NCBI GenBank assembly: GCA_036824045.1 | Contig: DAITAZ010000002.1 | Location: 1-64,000, forward strand | DNA length: 64,000 nucleotides | Direction: 5' to 3' | Source: DAITAZ01 sp036824045 | GTDB lineage: Bacteria; Pseudomonadota; Gammaproteobacteria; Burkholderiales; Rhodocyclaceae | Shown: in pieces, positions 8,536-15,833 of the stretch | How positions within the stretch are numbered: position 1 is the first letter of the stretch | How the letters are laid out: each line of letters starts with the position of its first letter | Made by a program: the position numbers and the translations under genes | Notes under the pieces: model-generated | What the model saw: the letters and a program-made list of their open reading frames with translations, nothing else | Told to the model about the DNA's origin: nothing | Database searches by the model: none

Positions 8536-9471
8536 TCATTCTCCGTTCGTCGTCGCAAGGGCCGCCTGCAGGGATGCAGCATCTGCTAGCGCTCCACCTT
8601 GTACGCCGCCTGCTAGACGCTTTGTCATCCCGGCGAGAACTTTGCCAGGGCCGCACTCATAAAGGTGGGTGACACCCTGAGCCGCCATCGATTGGATGGT
8701 TTCGATCCAGCGTACTGGGGAAAACGCTTGCCGCACCAGTGCATCGCGAATCTGCGTTGGGTCGGCGTAACAGGCGACATCCACGTTATTCACAACTGCT
8801 ATCGCCGGTTCCGAAATCTCGATAGTCTTGAGCCGCTCAGCCAATTTCTCGGCAGCAGGCCTCATCAGCGAACAGTGAAACGGAGCGCTCACAGGCAACA
8901 GCACAGCTCGCTTGGCCCCCCGTTGCTTGGCAAGCTCGGCGGCTCGCGCGACCGCCGAAGCCTGTCCCGCGATGACAATCTGGCCAATGGAATTGAGGTT
9001 CGCCACTTCAACGACTTCGCCTTGCGCCGATTCATCACAGACGGCGCGGGCAGTCTCTTCATCAAGACCAAGCAATGCCGCCATGGCACCCTCGCCAGCG
9101 GGCACGGCCTCTTGCATGGCCTGGGCACGGAACCGAACCAAAGGTACTGCATCCCCAAAGCCCAGGGCTCCTGCTGCCACCAGCGCCGAGTACTCGCCCA
9201 GACTATGTCCGGCGACCAGTTCAGGCTTGACGCCGCCTTCTTCCAGCCACGCCCGGTATACCGCGACGCCAGCGGTCAGCATCAGCGGCTGGGTATTCGT
9301 AGTCAGGTTGAGCGACTCTGCAGGGCCTTCGTTCACAAGCGCCCAGAGATCATCCCCCAGCGCGGCCGAGGCCTCGTCAAAAGTTTGACGAATGATCGGG
9401 CTGTCTCCGTAGGCCTGCATCATGCCGAGGGACTGGGAGCCTTGGCCGGGGAATACGAAAGCTAGTTTCAT
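8536..9471 (-). CDS. fabD: Malonyl-CoA:ACP transacylase
   Basis: A 311-residue malonyltransferase that loads malonate from CoA onto ACP. It starts at MKLAFVFPGQGSQSLGMM. The nucleophile Ser lies in the GHSLGEYSALVAAGAL elbow (about residue 92), with the catalytic His in SAPFHCSLMRP (about residue 201). The in-frame codons upstream of 9471 lack family similarity. It lies 16 bp after fabH and runs into fabG with a 2-nt gap. Confidence 0.96.
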   Translation of the reverse strand: MKLAFVFPGQGSQSLGMMQAYGDSPIIRQTFDEASAALGDDLWALVNEGPAESLNLTTNTQPLMLTAGVAVYRAWLEEGGVKPELVAGHSLGEYSALVAAGALGFGDAVPLVRFRAQAMQEAVPAGEGAMAALLGLDEETARAVCDESAQGEVVEVANLNSIGQIVIAGQASAVARAAELAKQRGAKRAVLLPVSAPFHCSLMRPAAEKLAERLKTIEISEPAIAVVNNVDVACYADPTQIRDALVRQAFSPVRWIETIQSMAAQGVTHLYECGPGKVLAGMTKRLAGGVQGGALADAASLQAALATTNGE

Positions 9472-9487
9472 GGGAATTAAACTCGGA

Positions 9488-10450
9488 TCAGAACTGCACA
9501 AGGGCCGCGCCCCAGGTGAATCCACCACCGACCCCCTCCAGCAGCACCCGCTGGCCAGATCGAATGCGTCCATCACGTAGTGCCAGGTCGAGGGCGAGGG
9601 GGATCGAGGCGGCCGAAGTGTTGCCATGGACATCTACCGTCACGATAACCTTCTCCATTGGAAGTTTCAGTCGCTTGGCAGTGGCTTGCAGTATTCGAAT
9701 GTTGGCTTGATGCGGAATGAGCCAGTCGACTTCCCTCGTGCTCATGCCGGCACTCTCCGACACCTCAACCGCAACGTCTCCGAGCACACGGACGGCGAAT
9801 TTGAACACGGCCTGGCCATCCATCTGCAGGAAGGGGGACCCAATCACTTGCCCGCCACATACCGCGCCAGGAACCGAGAGGATGCCATGGTGGCTGCCGT
9901 CCGCATGCAAAGCCGTCGCGAGCACACCAGGAGTGTCGCTCGCCTTGAGCACAACCGCCCCGGCGCCATCGCCGAACAGAACGCACGTGGTGCGGTCCTG
10001 CCAGTTCAGGATGCGTGAAAACACCTCACTGCCCACGACAAGTGCACAGCGGTGACTGCCGGACCGAATGAATTTTTCTGCCGTCGCAAGGGCGTAAACA
10101 AAGCCGCTGCACACAGCTTGGACGTCGAAGGCGGCGCCACCTGCAATGCCGAGCCGAGCCTGCAACAAGCACGCGGTGCTCGGGAAGACATAATCCGGCG
10201 TCGAAGTGGCAACGATGACGAGGTCTACGTCCTGCGGCGAGACAGATGCGTCGTCCAGCGCTATTCGAGCCGCTACTTCCGCCAGATCGCAAGCCGTTTG
10301 ATTGGGCTCGGCGAAATGGCGAAAACGGATGCCGGTGCGCTCGACAATCCAGGAGTCGGACGTGTCAATGCCCCGCGCGACGAGGTCATCGTTAGATACC
10401 GGGGAGCCAGGCAAATAGCTGCCGGTGCCTGCAATCCTGGAATGAATCAC
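9488..10450 (-). CDS. fabH: 3-oxoacyl-ACP synthase III
   Basis: A 320-residue KAS III that initiates fatty acid synthesis by condensing acetyl-CoA with malonyl-ACP. The catalytic triad is visible: Cys in AVCSGFVYALATAEKF (about residue 112), His in LIPHQANIRI and Asn in DVHGNTSAASIP. It begins at GTG whose GTGA overlaps the plsX stop, implying translational coupling; there is no clear ribosome-binding site of its own. Acetyl-CoA would come from the pyruvate dehydrogenase encoded at 13.9-20.2 kb. Confidence 0.96.
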   Translation of the reverse strand: MIHSRIAGTGSYLPGSPVSNDDLVARGIDTSDSWIVERTGIRFRHFAEPNQTACDLAEVAARIALDDASVSPQDVDLVIVATSTPDYVFPSTACLLQARLGIAGGAAFDVQAVCSGFVYALATAEKFIRSGSHRCALVVGSEVFSRILNWQDRTTCVLFGDGAGAVVLKASDTPGVLATALHADGSHHGILSVPGAVCGGQVIGSPFLQMDGQAVFKFAVRVLGDVAVEVSESAGMSTREVDWLIPHQANIRILQATAKRLKLPMEKVIVTVDVHGNTSAASIPLALDLALRDGRIRSGQRVLLEGVGGGFTWGAALVQF

Positions 10451-11469
10451 GCTGCGGCCCCTTGCGCGAGTTGCCGGCTGATCTGCTCGGCAATTCGTTC
10501 GATTAATCGATTTCTGGCTTCGTCAGCTGCTCGCACCAAGGCCTGTTCAAAAGCGTAAGCATCGGCAGATCCATGGCTCTTGACCACGACCCCCTTGAGC
10601 CCGAGCAGACTGGCTCCGTTGTAGCGGCGATGGTCCACCCTTTGCTTGAAGCGCATGAGGATCGGTTTTGCAAGCAGGGCAACAATTTTTGTCCAAAGGC
10701 TTCGGGAGAACTCCTGCTTGAGGAAGGTTCCCACCATCTGCGCCAGTCCTTCGGAGGTCTTCAAGGCTACGTTACCGACAAAGCCGTCGCAGACAACCAC
10801 GTCAGTGGTTCCCCGATAAATGTCGTTGCCTTCCACGTTACCGTAGAAATTGAGGCCGCTTGTCCTGAGCAGTTCTCCGGCCCGCTTGACCACCTCATTC
10901 CCCTTGATCTCTTCCTCACCGATGTTGAGCAGCCCGACCAAAGGACTGGGCTTCTGCTCCACTGCGGCTACAAGAGTCGCACCCATGATCCCGAACTGCA
11001 GCAGGTGCTCCGGCGAACAATCCACGTTCGCACCCAGATCGAGTACATACACATGCCCGCGCACAGTGGGGAGGATGCTCGCGATCGCGGGGCGATCGAT
11101 TCCGGGGATCGTCTTCAGGACGAACCGGGAAATGGCCATCAGGGCCCCCGTATTACCCGCCGAAACCGCTGCCTGGGCTATGCCGTCTTTCACCAGATTA
11201 ATGGCGACCCGCATGGATGAGTCCCTCTTGCTGCGGAGAGCCTGCGCAGGAGGTTCATCCATGGCTACGACTTCCGTGGCGAAGTGCAGCCTCAAGCGAT
11301 CCGGGAACTCCTGCAACGCAGAGCCCAACGCTGCGGATAAGTCAGCATCCCTGCCAACCAGGACCAACGAAACCGATGGGTCGCGGCGCAGGAAATTCAG
11401 ACAGGCGGGGACCGTCACGGACGGGCCATGATCGCCGCCCATGCAGTCGACTGCTAGCGTAACGCTCAT
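10447..11469 (-). CDS. plsX: Phosphate acyltransferase PlsX
   Basis: A 340-residue acyl-ACP:phosphate acyltransferase forming acyl-phosphate for phospholipid synthesis. The start SVTLAVDCMGGDHGPSVTVPA is diagnostic, and the ASILPTVRG..LDLGANVDC and CDGFVGNVALKTSEG segments are conserved. I use the ATG at 11469. Six codons upstream (11487) is an in-frame TTG inside the T tract of a terminator hairpin. Neither start has a Shine-Dalgarno sequence; the ATG is preceded by TCCTCCCCCCA. It overlaps fabH by 4 bp. Confidence 0.94.
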   Translation of the reverse strand: MSVTLAVDCMGGDHGPSVTVPACLNFLRRDPSVSLVLVGRDADLSAALGSALQEFPDRLRLHFATEVVAMDEPPAQALRSKRDSSMRVAINLVKDGIAQAAVSAGNTGALMAISRFVLKTIPGIDRPAIASILPTVRGHVYVLDLGANVDCSPEHLLQFGIMGATLVAAVEQKPSPLVGLLNIGEEEIKGNEVVKRAGELLRTSGLNFYGNVEGNDIYRGTTDVVVCDGFVGNVALKTSEGLAQMVGTFLKQEFSRSLWTKIVALLAKPILMRFKQRVDHRRYNGASLLGLKGVVVKSHGSADAYAFEQALVRAADEARNRLIERIAEQISRQLAQGAAA

Positions 11470-11485
11470 TGGGGGGAGGACCAGC

Positions 11486-11514
11486 AAAAACCGGGAGCCA
11501 GAGGCTCCCGGTTT
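11486..11514 (-). terminator. Strong terminator between rpmF and plsX
   Basis: A perfect 12-bp inverted repeat (AAACCGGGAGCC 11488-11499 / GGCTCCCGGTTT 11503-11514, loop of 3) is followed on the minus strand by a TTTTT tract, 26 nt after the rpmF stop and only about 17 nt before the plsX ATG. It probably reduces lipid-gene expression relative to ribosomal protein L32. Confidence 0.88.
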
Positions 11515-11540
11515 CGTGCACTGAAACGCGCCAAGGTTGC

Positions 11541-11720
11541 TTATTCGCCCTTGGTCTTCACGACCTTCTTGCCCCGGTAGTAGCCGTTGGGGCTCACGTG
11601 ATGGCGCAGATGCACTTCCCCAGTGGAGGGCTCAATCGCCAGCGGCGGGTTGGTCAGAAAGTCGTGGGCACGGTGCATGCCGCGCTTGGACGGAGACTTC
11701 TTGTTCTGCTGAACAGCCAT
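11541..11720 (-). CDS. rpmF: 50S ribosomal protein L32
   Basis: A 59-residue protein that begins MAVQQNKKSPSKRGMHRAHD, the near-invariant N-terminus of bacterial L32, with the HHVSPNGYYRGKKVVK segment towards the C-terminus. It was identified by direct translation; it is a short gene. AAGGAG lies 7 nt upstream of the ATG. No zinc-binding Cys pairs are present, as is usual in proteobacterial L32. It lies between yceD and plsX, the standard order. Confidence 0.97.
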   Translation of the reverse strand: MAVQQNKKSPSKRGMHRAHDFLTNPPLAIEPSTGEVHLRHHVSPNGYYRGKKVVKTKGE

Positions 11721-11762
11721 TTCATACTCCTTAAACTAAACGATGCGGGCCACCAGGGTGAC

Positions 11763-12251
11763 CTAGCCGCGCTTGAGAAGCTCAAGCGCGGCAAATGGAT
11801 TGGGCTTCCCTCCGGTTGCCTTGGCTCCCGGCGAATCACAATGATCGTGCCGCGGCGCCAGCGGCAAAGCCAGCACCAATTCGTCTTCGACCAGCGTAAG
11901 GAGATCCATCTCCGGTTCGGCAGGAATGGCATCGAACGTGTCATCTGCCAGCTCACCTTCTGGTTCGACCCCTCCTGCCGGAATCAGCAACAGCCTATTG
12001 CTGATCTCCACCGGAACGTCGAGGGGTCCGAGGCAGCGCTGGCAAGTTACTTGGAGCACCCCCGATACCTCGAGATCGAGAAACGCCCCATCTTTGCCGG
12101 AGAATCCCTGAATCGAGAAAGTCGCACTCCCTTCGCGAGACGCCAGCGCGTCGGCCAGCCGATCGAACGAAGAGAGAGGAATCTCGCCCGAGCGTTGCCG
12201 CCTTTGGCGAGCAAACTCAAGAGGATCAACCACAATGCCGGTCTTAGACAT
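11763..12251 (-). CDS. yceD: YceD/DUF177 23S rRNA accumulation protein
   Basis: A 162-residue YceD-family protein, known in E. coli and plants for a role in 23S rRNA accumulation. The family core CQRCLGPLDVPVE (C-x2-C, about residues 70-82) and the C-terminal acidic D-x-E-D-E-L-V-L-ALPL segment with HDHCDSP are present. The N-terminus DPLEFARQRRQRSGEI is typical. It heads the yceD-rpmF-plsX-fab operon. No Shine-Dalgarno is visible, and a good promoter ends about 3 nt before the ATG (see promoter entry). Confidence 0.92.
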   Translation of the reverse strand: MSKTGIVVDPLEFARQRRQRSGEIPLSSFDRLADALASREGSATFSIQGFSGKDGAFLDLEVSGVLQVTCQRCLGPLDVPVEISNRLLLIPAGGVEPEGELADDTFDAIPAEPEMDLLTLVEDELVLALPLAPRHDHCDSPGAKATGGKPNPFAALELLKRG

Positions 12252-12260
12252 AAGAGCGGG

Positions 12261-12289
12261 ATGATATTATGTACGTCTTTGCCTGTCAA
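12261..12289 (-). promoter_or_regulatory. Sigma-70 promoter of yceD-rpmF-plsX-fab operon
   Basis: On the minus strand TTGACA (12289-12284) is followed after exactly 17 bp by TATCAT (12266-12261), a near-consensus promoter. The expected start is near 12254, leaving about 3 nt before the yceD ATG at 12251, so the mRNA would be almost leaderless. Confidence 0.65.
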
Positions 12290-12343
12290 AAGGCTGCTAT
12301 CGACTGCCGTGCGTTTGCAGCCTCAACCTCGCCTAGAACTGCC

Positions 12344-12928
12344 ATGGCTTCCCGCAATATCGTCTTAGCCTCCACTTCTGTTTATCGTAGAGAATTGCTG
12401 CAACGCTTGCGGCTACCATTTCAGACCATGGCGCCCGATGTGGACGAAAGTCCGTTGCCCGGAGAGGGCCCCGTCGTGCTCGCCAATCGGCTTGCCTACG
12501 CGAAGGCTGCGGCCGTCGCACAGCACTACCCGGACGCGTTGATCATTGGGAGTGATCAGGTTGCCTGGGGTGACGGGCAGCGCTTTGGAAAGCCGGGTGA
12601 CCGGGAGCGAGCCATTGCGCAGCTCAAAGCGATGCGCGGACGTAGCATCGTTTTCCACACAGCCGTGTGCGTCCTGGACTCCCGTAGCGGCAGCCATGCA
12701 TGCGTGAATGTTCCCACTGACGTACGCTTTCGCCTGCTCAGCGACCGCGAGATCGAGCGCTATGTGGATGCGGAGCAGCCATTCGATTGCGCGGGGAGCG
12801 CCAAGTCTGAAGGCTTGGGGATTACGTTGCTCGACCATATTCGGGGTGATGACCCGACCGCGCTGGTAGGGCTTCCCCTGATCGCCGTATCCCACCTGCT
12901 GCGCGATGCCGGTTTGGAGTTACCGTGA
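12344..12928 (+). CDS. Maf family nucleotide pyrophosphatase (YceF-like)
   Basis: A 194-residue Maf protein. It has the N-terminal loop LASTSVYRRELLQRLRLPF, GSDQVAWGDGQRFGKPG with the catalytic Asp, and the C-terminal GLGITLLDHIRGDDPTALVGLPL segment. Divergent position next to yceD-rpmF matches the YceF branch, known to hydrolyse modified nucleotides such as m7GTP; the substrate is inferred, not shown. The ATG at 12344 is chosen from the family start (ASRNIVLAS). Its stop overlaps the next gene's GTG by 4 bp (GTGA). Confidence 0.93.
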   Translation: MASRNIVLASTSVYRRELLQRLRLPFQTMAPDVDESPLPGEGPVVLANRLAYAKAAAVAQHYPDALIIGSDQVAWGDGQRFGKPGDRERAIAQLKAMRGRSIVFHTAVCVLDSRSGSHACVNVPTDVRFRLLSDREIERYVDAEQPFDCAGSAKSEGLGITLLDHIRGDDPTALVGLPLIAVSHLLRDAGLELP

Positions 12929-13740
12929 GCGAACCACGTGGCGCCGGGCAGCGTGAGGTCGTGTCGCCTGCGCCCTTGTACCTCCTTCCTGCCAGCCTTG
13001 GGCCCTCTGAATGGACCTCGACACTCCCGCAAGGGGCCTGGGAACTCGCCGCTGGTTTGAACTATTTCATCGTGGAGAACGCCAAGACCGCGCGAGCGGA
13101 ATTGCAGAGGCTGGCCTTGCCCGGACGAATCCAGGACATGGAAATCGTCGAGCTCCCACGATCTGCAACCAGCGCGGAGTTGGATGCCTTGCTGTTGCCT
13201 TTGACGATCGGGCGACGCGGAGCGCTGATGTCTGAAGCCGGATGCCCTGCAGTTGCGGATCCGGGTTCCAATCTCGTCCTGCGTGCGCACCTGGCCCGCA
13301 TTCCGGTTCGCCCGCTCGTGGGACCTTCGTCCATTCTCTTGGCGCTCATGGCCTCGGGGCTCAACGGTCAAAGTTTCTCCTTCCATGGATATCTCGCCAA
13401 AGAAGGGGAAGACTGCGTCAAGCAGTTGCGCGAACTGGAAGCCGAGTCCCGAGCGAAAGGGCGGACTCAGATATTCATCGAAACCCCTTATCGCAACGCG
13501 CGTATGTTTGCCCATGTACTGGAGGCATGCCGGGGGGACACCCTGATCTGTATAGCCACCGACATCACCACAGCCGACGAAAGCATCCATACCCGCAGTG
13601 TCGAAGCGTGGCGAGTCCAGCCACCGCCTACCCTGGACCGGCGTCCCACCTTGTTTTTGCTTCTCGCACCCTCCGGTTCAAGGGAAGTCAGATCGTCTCG
13701 CGCCGGCCGATCGAGCAGGAGCCGGTTCAGAGTCAAATAA
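12925..13740 (+). CDS. RsmI-like SAM-dependent methyltransferase
   Basis: A 271-residue member of the tetrapyrrole methylase fold/RsmI family (COG0313). PLYLLPASLG stands where RsmI has its first strand, SEAGCPAVADPGSNLV corresponds to the RsmI motif SDAGTPLISDPG, followed by VGPSSILLALMASGL, FHGYLAKE and FIETPYRNARMF. RsmI methylates C1402 of 16S rRNA. This protein is a divergent paralogue and a second, canonical rsmI probably lies elsewhere; its target is unknown. The GTG start overlaps the maf stop, so the pair is coupled. The C-terminal 20 residues are Arg/Ser-rich. Confidence 0.85.
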   Translation: MSEPRGAGQREVVSPAPLYLLPASLGPSEWTSTLPQGAWELAAGLNYFIVENAKTARAELQRLALPGRIQDMEIVELPRSATSAELDALLLPLTIGRRGALMSEAGCPAVADPGSNLVLRAHLARIPVRPLVGPSSILLALMASGLNGQSFSFHGYLAKEGEDCVKQLRELEAESRAKGRTQIFIETPYRNARMFAHVLEACRGDTLICIATDITTADESIHTRSVEAWRVQPPPTLDRRPTLFLLLAPSGSREVRSSRAGRSSRSRFRVK

Positions 13741-13760
13741 CCCGCGGGTAAGAAAACGCA

Positions 13761-13858
13761 GGACTGATCCTGGGGTCCAAGCTCTTCCCGGCCATGGCCC
13801 GGGTCTCCATCAAATGCACGGAGACACTCTTGGAGTGAAGAGCCTTCAGGATCAGTCC
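13761..13858. other. Branched inverted-repeat structure
   Basis: Perfect 12-bp arms (GGACTGATCCTG 13761-13772 / CAGGATCAGTCC 13847-13858) enclose a second stem (AAGCTCTTC / GAAGAGCCTT, one bulge). These together close small hairpins (GTCTCC..GGAGAC; ACTC..GAGT; a GGCCATGGCC palindrome). It lies between the convergent methyltransferase gene and lpdA and could be a structured RNA or a bidirectional 3' end. No family recognised. Confidence 0.55.
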
Positions 13859-13880
13859 GGATCGGGCCGGTCTCCGCCTT

Positions 13881-13915
13881 GTGCCCTCCCACCCCCGGAG
13901 GGGGTGGGAGGGCAC
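13881..13915 (-). terminator. 16-bp perfect hairpin after lpdA
   Basis: GTGCCCTCCCACCCCC (13881-13896) and its exact complement (13900-13915) are separated by GGA. It lies 15 nt past the lpdA stop. No T tract follows on either strand, so it may be an mRNA 3'-stabilising element rather than a classic intrinsic terminator. Confidence 0.6.
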
Positions 13916-13930
13916 GCTGGAAGACTGCAC

Positions 13931-15700
13931 TTACTTCTTGCGCATCGGGGGGAGGTCCGTGCATACCCCTTCGAAGACCTCGGCAGCCATGCCGATACTC
14001 TCGCCCAGAGTGGGGTGAGGGTGGATGGTCTTGCCGATGTCCACCGGGTCCGCACCCATCTCGATGGCCAAGGCCACTTCGCCGATCATGTCCCCCGCGT
14101 TGGGACCGACGATGGCGCCACCGACAATGCGGTGGCTTTCCTGATCAAAAATGAGCTTGGTGAAGCCGTAGTCGGCGCCGTTGGCAATGGCCCGGCCGCT
14201 GGCAGCCCAGGGGAATTTGCCTACGCCTACCTTGCGCCCCTGTTTTTTGGCCTCCTCCTCGGTGAGGCCAACCCAGGCGACTTCCGGCTGGGTGTAGGCC
14301 ACGCCAGGGATCACCTGGGCGTCGAAGTGGCTCTTTTGGCCAGCCGCAGCTTCGGCAGCCACATGGGCTTCATGCACTGCCTTGTGGGCCAGCATGGGCT
14401 GGCCGACGATGTCGCCGATGGCGAAGATGTGGGGCACGTTGGTGCGCATCTGGCCATCCACGGGGATGAAGCCCCGGTCGGTCACCGTCACGCCGGCCTT
14501 GTCGGCAGCGATCTTCTTGCCATTGGGCGCACGGCCGGCGGCCTGCAGGATCATGTCGTAGCGCTGGGGCTCGGCGGGCGCTTTCCCCCCCTCGAACGTG
14601 ACCCAGAGGCCATCTTCCTTTGCCTCCACCGCCACCGTCTTCGTCTTGAGCATAATGCTGTCGAAGCGGTGGGCGTTCTGCTTTTCCCACACTTTGACCA
14701 GATCCCGGTCCGGGCCCTGCATGAGGCCGTCCAGCATTTCGACCACGTCGATACGCGCACCCAGGGTGCTATACACGGTAGCCATTTCCAGGCCGATGAT
14801 GCCACCGCCGATCACCAGCATCTTGCCCGGCACCTGACGCAACTGCAGGGCACCAGTGGAGTCCACGATGCGTGGATCGTCCGGAATGAAGGGCAGGCGC
14901 ACGGCAGCGCTACCAACGGCAATGATGCATTTCTGGAAGCGGATGACCTGCTTGGCACCGGTTTTCTCCTGCCCATCACCCGTAGTGGCTTCCACCTCCA
15001 GGTGGTTGGGGTCGAGGAAGTGGCCGTAGCCACGCACGATCTGCACCTTGCGCGCCTTGGCCATGCCAGCGAGCCCGGTGGTGAGCTTGCCGATCACCTT
15101 TTCTTTGTGACTGCGCAGTTTGCCGATATCCACCTTGGGCGGCGCAAACTCTACTCCCAGGTCGGCAAAGTGGGCAGCTTCGTCCATCACCTGGGCCACA
15201 TGCAGCAACGCCTTTGAAGGGATGCAGCCCACGTTGAGGCAAACGCCGCCCAGTGAGGCGTAGCGTTCCACCAGCACGGTTTTCATACCCAGGTCTGCCG
15301 AGCGGAAGGCAGCCGAGTAGCCGCCAGGGCCAGCGCCCAGGACCAGCATTTCGCATTCCATATCCGCGCCGCCGGCGTGGGTGGCAGCAAGAGGCGCAGT
15401 TGCCGGGGAGGCAGCAGGGGCTTGTGCAGCCGGCTGCGGCGCGGGTTCGGCTGCACCAGCTGTCGTCTGGACCTTGATCAGGGACGCGTCTTCGGATACC
15501 CGGTCGCCCACCTTGACCAGCACCTCGGTGACAACGCCCGCCGCGGAGGAGGGGACGTCCATGGTGGCCTTGTCTGACTCCAGCGTACAGATGGCGTCGT
15601 CCACCTTGATTGTGTCGCCAGCCTTAACAAACAGATCGATGATGGGGACATCGGCGAAATCACCAATATCCGGGACTTTCACTTCCACAACTTGGCTCAT
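13931..15700 (-). CDS. lpdA: Dihydrolipoyl dehydrogenase with N-terminal lipoyl domain
   Basis: A 589-residue E3 component of pyruvate dehydrogenase, reoxidising dihydrolipoamide with NAD+. Residues 2-75 are a lipoyl domain (lipoyl-Lys in ESDKATMD, about residue 44), followed by an Ala/Pro linker. The flavoprotein part begins near residue 112 with FAD motif VLGAGPGGYSAAFRSADLG and redox disulfide GGVCLNVGCIPSKALL. The NAD site IGGGIIGLEMATVYSTLG and the C-terminal catalytic HPHPTLGES are also present. Lipoyl-fused E3 is typical of betaproteobacterial PDH. The start at 15700 is set by the lipoyl domain and a GGGAACC stretch. It is third in aceE-aceF-lpdA. Confidence 0.96.
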   Translation of the reverse strand: MSQVVEVKVPDIGDFADVPIIDLFVKAGDTIKVDDAICTLESDKATMDVPSSAAGVVTEVLVKVGDRVSEDASLIKVQTTAGAAEPAPQPAAQAPAASPATAPLAATHAGGADMECEMLVLGAGPGGYSAAFRSADLGMKTVLVERYASLGGVCLNVGCIPSKALLHVAQVMDEAAHFADLGVEFAPPKVDIGKLRSHKEKVIGKLTTGLAGMAKARKVQIVRGYGHFLDPNHLEVEATTGDGQEKTGAKQVIRFQKCIIAVGSAAVRLPFIPDDPRIVDSTGALQLRQVPGKMLVIGGGIIGLEMATVYSTLGARIDVVEMLDGLMQGPDRDLVKVWEKQNAHRFDSIMLKTKTVAVEAKEDGLWVTFEGGKAPAEPQRYDMILQAAGRAPNGKKIAADKAGVTVTDRGFIPVDGQMRTNVPHIFAIGDIVGQPMLAHKAVHEAHVAAEAAAGQKSHFDAQVIPGVAYTQPEVAWVGLTEEEAKKQGRKVGVGKFPWAASGRAIANGADYGFTKLIFDQESHRIVGGAIVGPNAGDMIGEVALAIEMGADPVDIGKTIHPHPTLGESIGMAAEVFEGVCTDLPPMRKK

Positions 15701-15718
15701 GGGAACCTCGATGTTGGG

Positions 15719-15746
15719 CTCCGCCCCCGGGGGTGTCGGGGCGGAG
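15719..15746 (-). other. Hairpin in the aceF-lpdA spacer
   Basis: CTCCGCCCC (15719-15727) pairs with GGGGCGGAG (15738-15746) across a 10-nt loop in the 133-bp gap between aceF and lpdA. There is no T tract; it may tune relative expression or mRNA decay within the PDH operon. Confidence 0.45.
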
Positions 15747-15833
15747 AGGATGCATGATTCGTGGCGGAGCCGCCTCGGCAAGCCGGGGCGGGTGGTGGGC
15801 AGTTGTAGGGCTACCCGGTCTCCAGCCAGTCGG

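Noticed and set aside
13733..13930. A 65-codon minus-strand frame over the branched repeat
   Set aside because: No ribosome-binding site, no homology recognised, and the region is better explained by paired arms.
13598..15217. Long plus-strand open frame opposite lpdA
   Set aside because: Antisense shadow of lpdA, low-complexity His/Asp/Gly-rich translation without recognisable domain.
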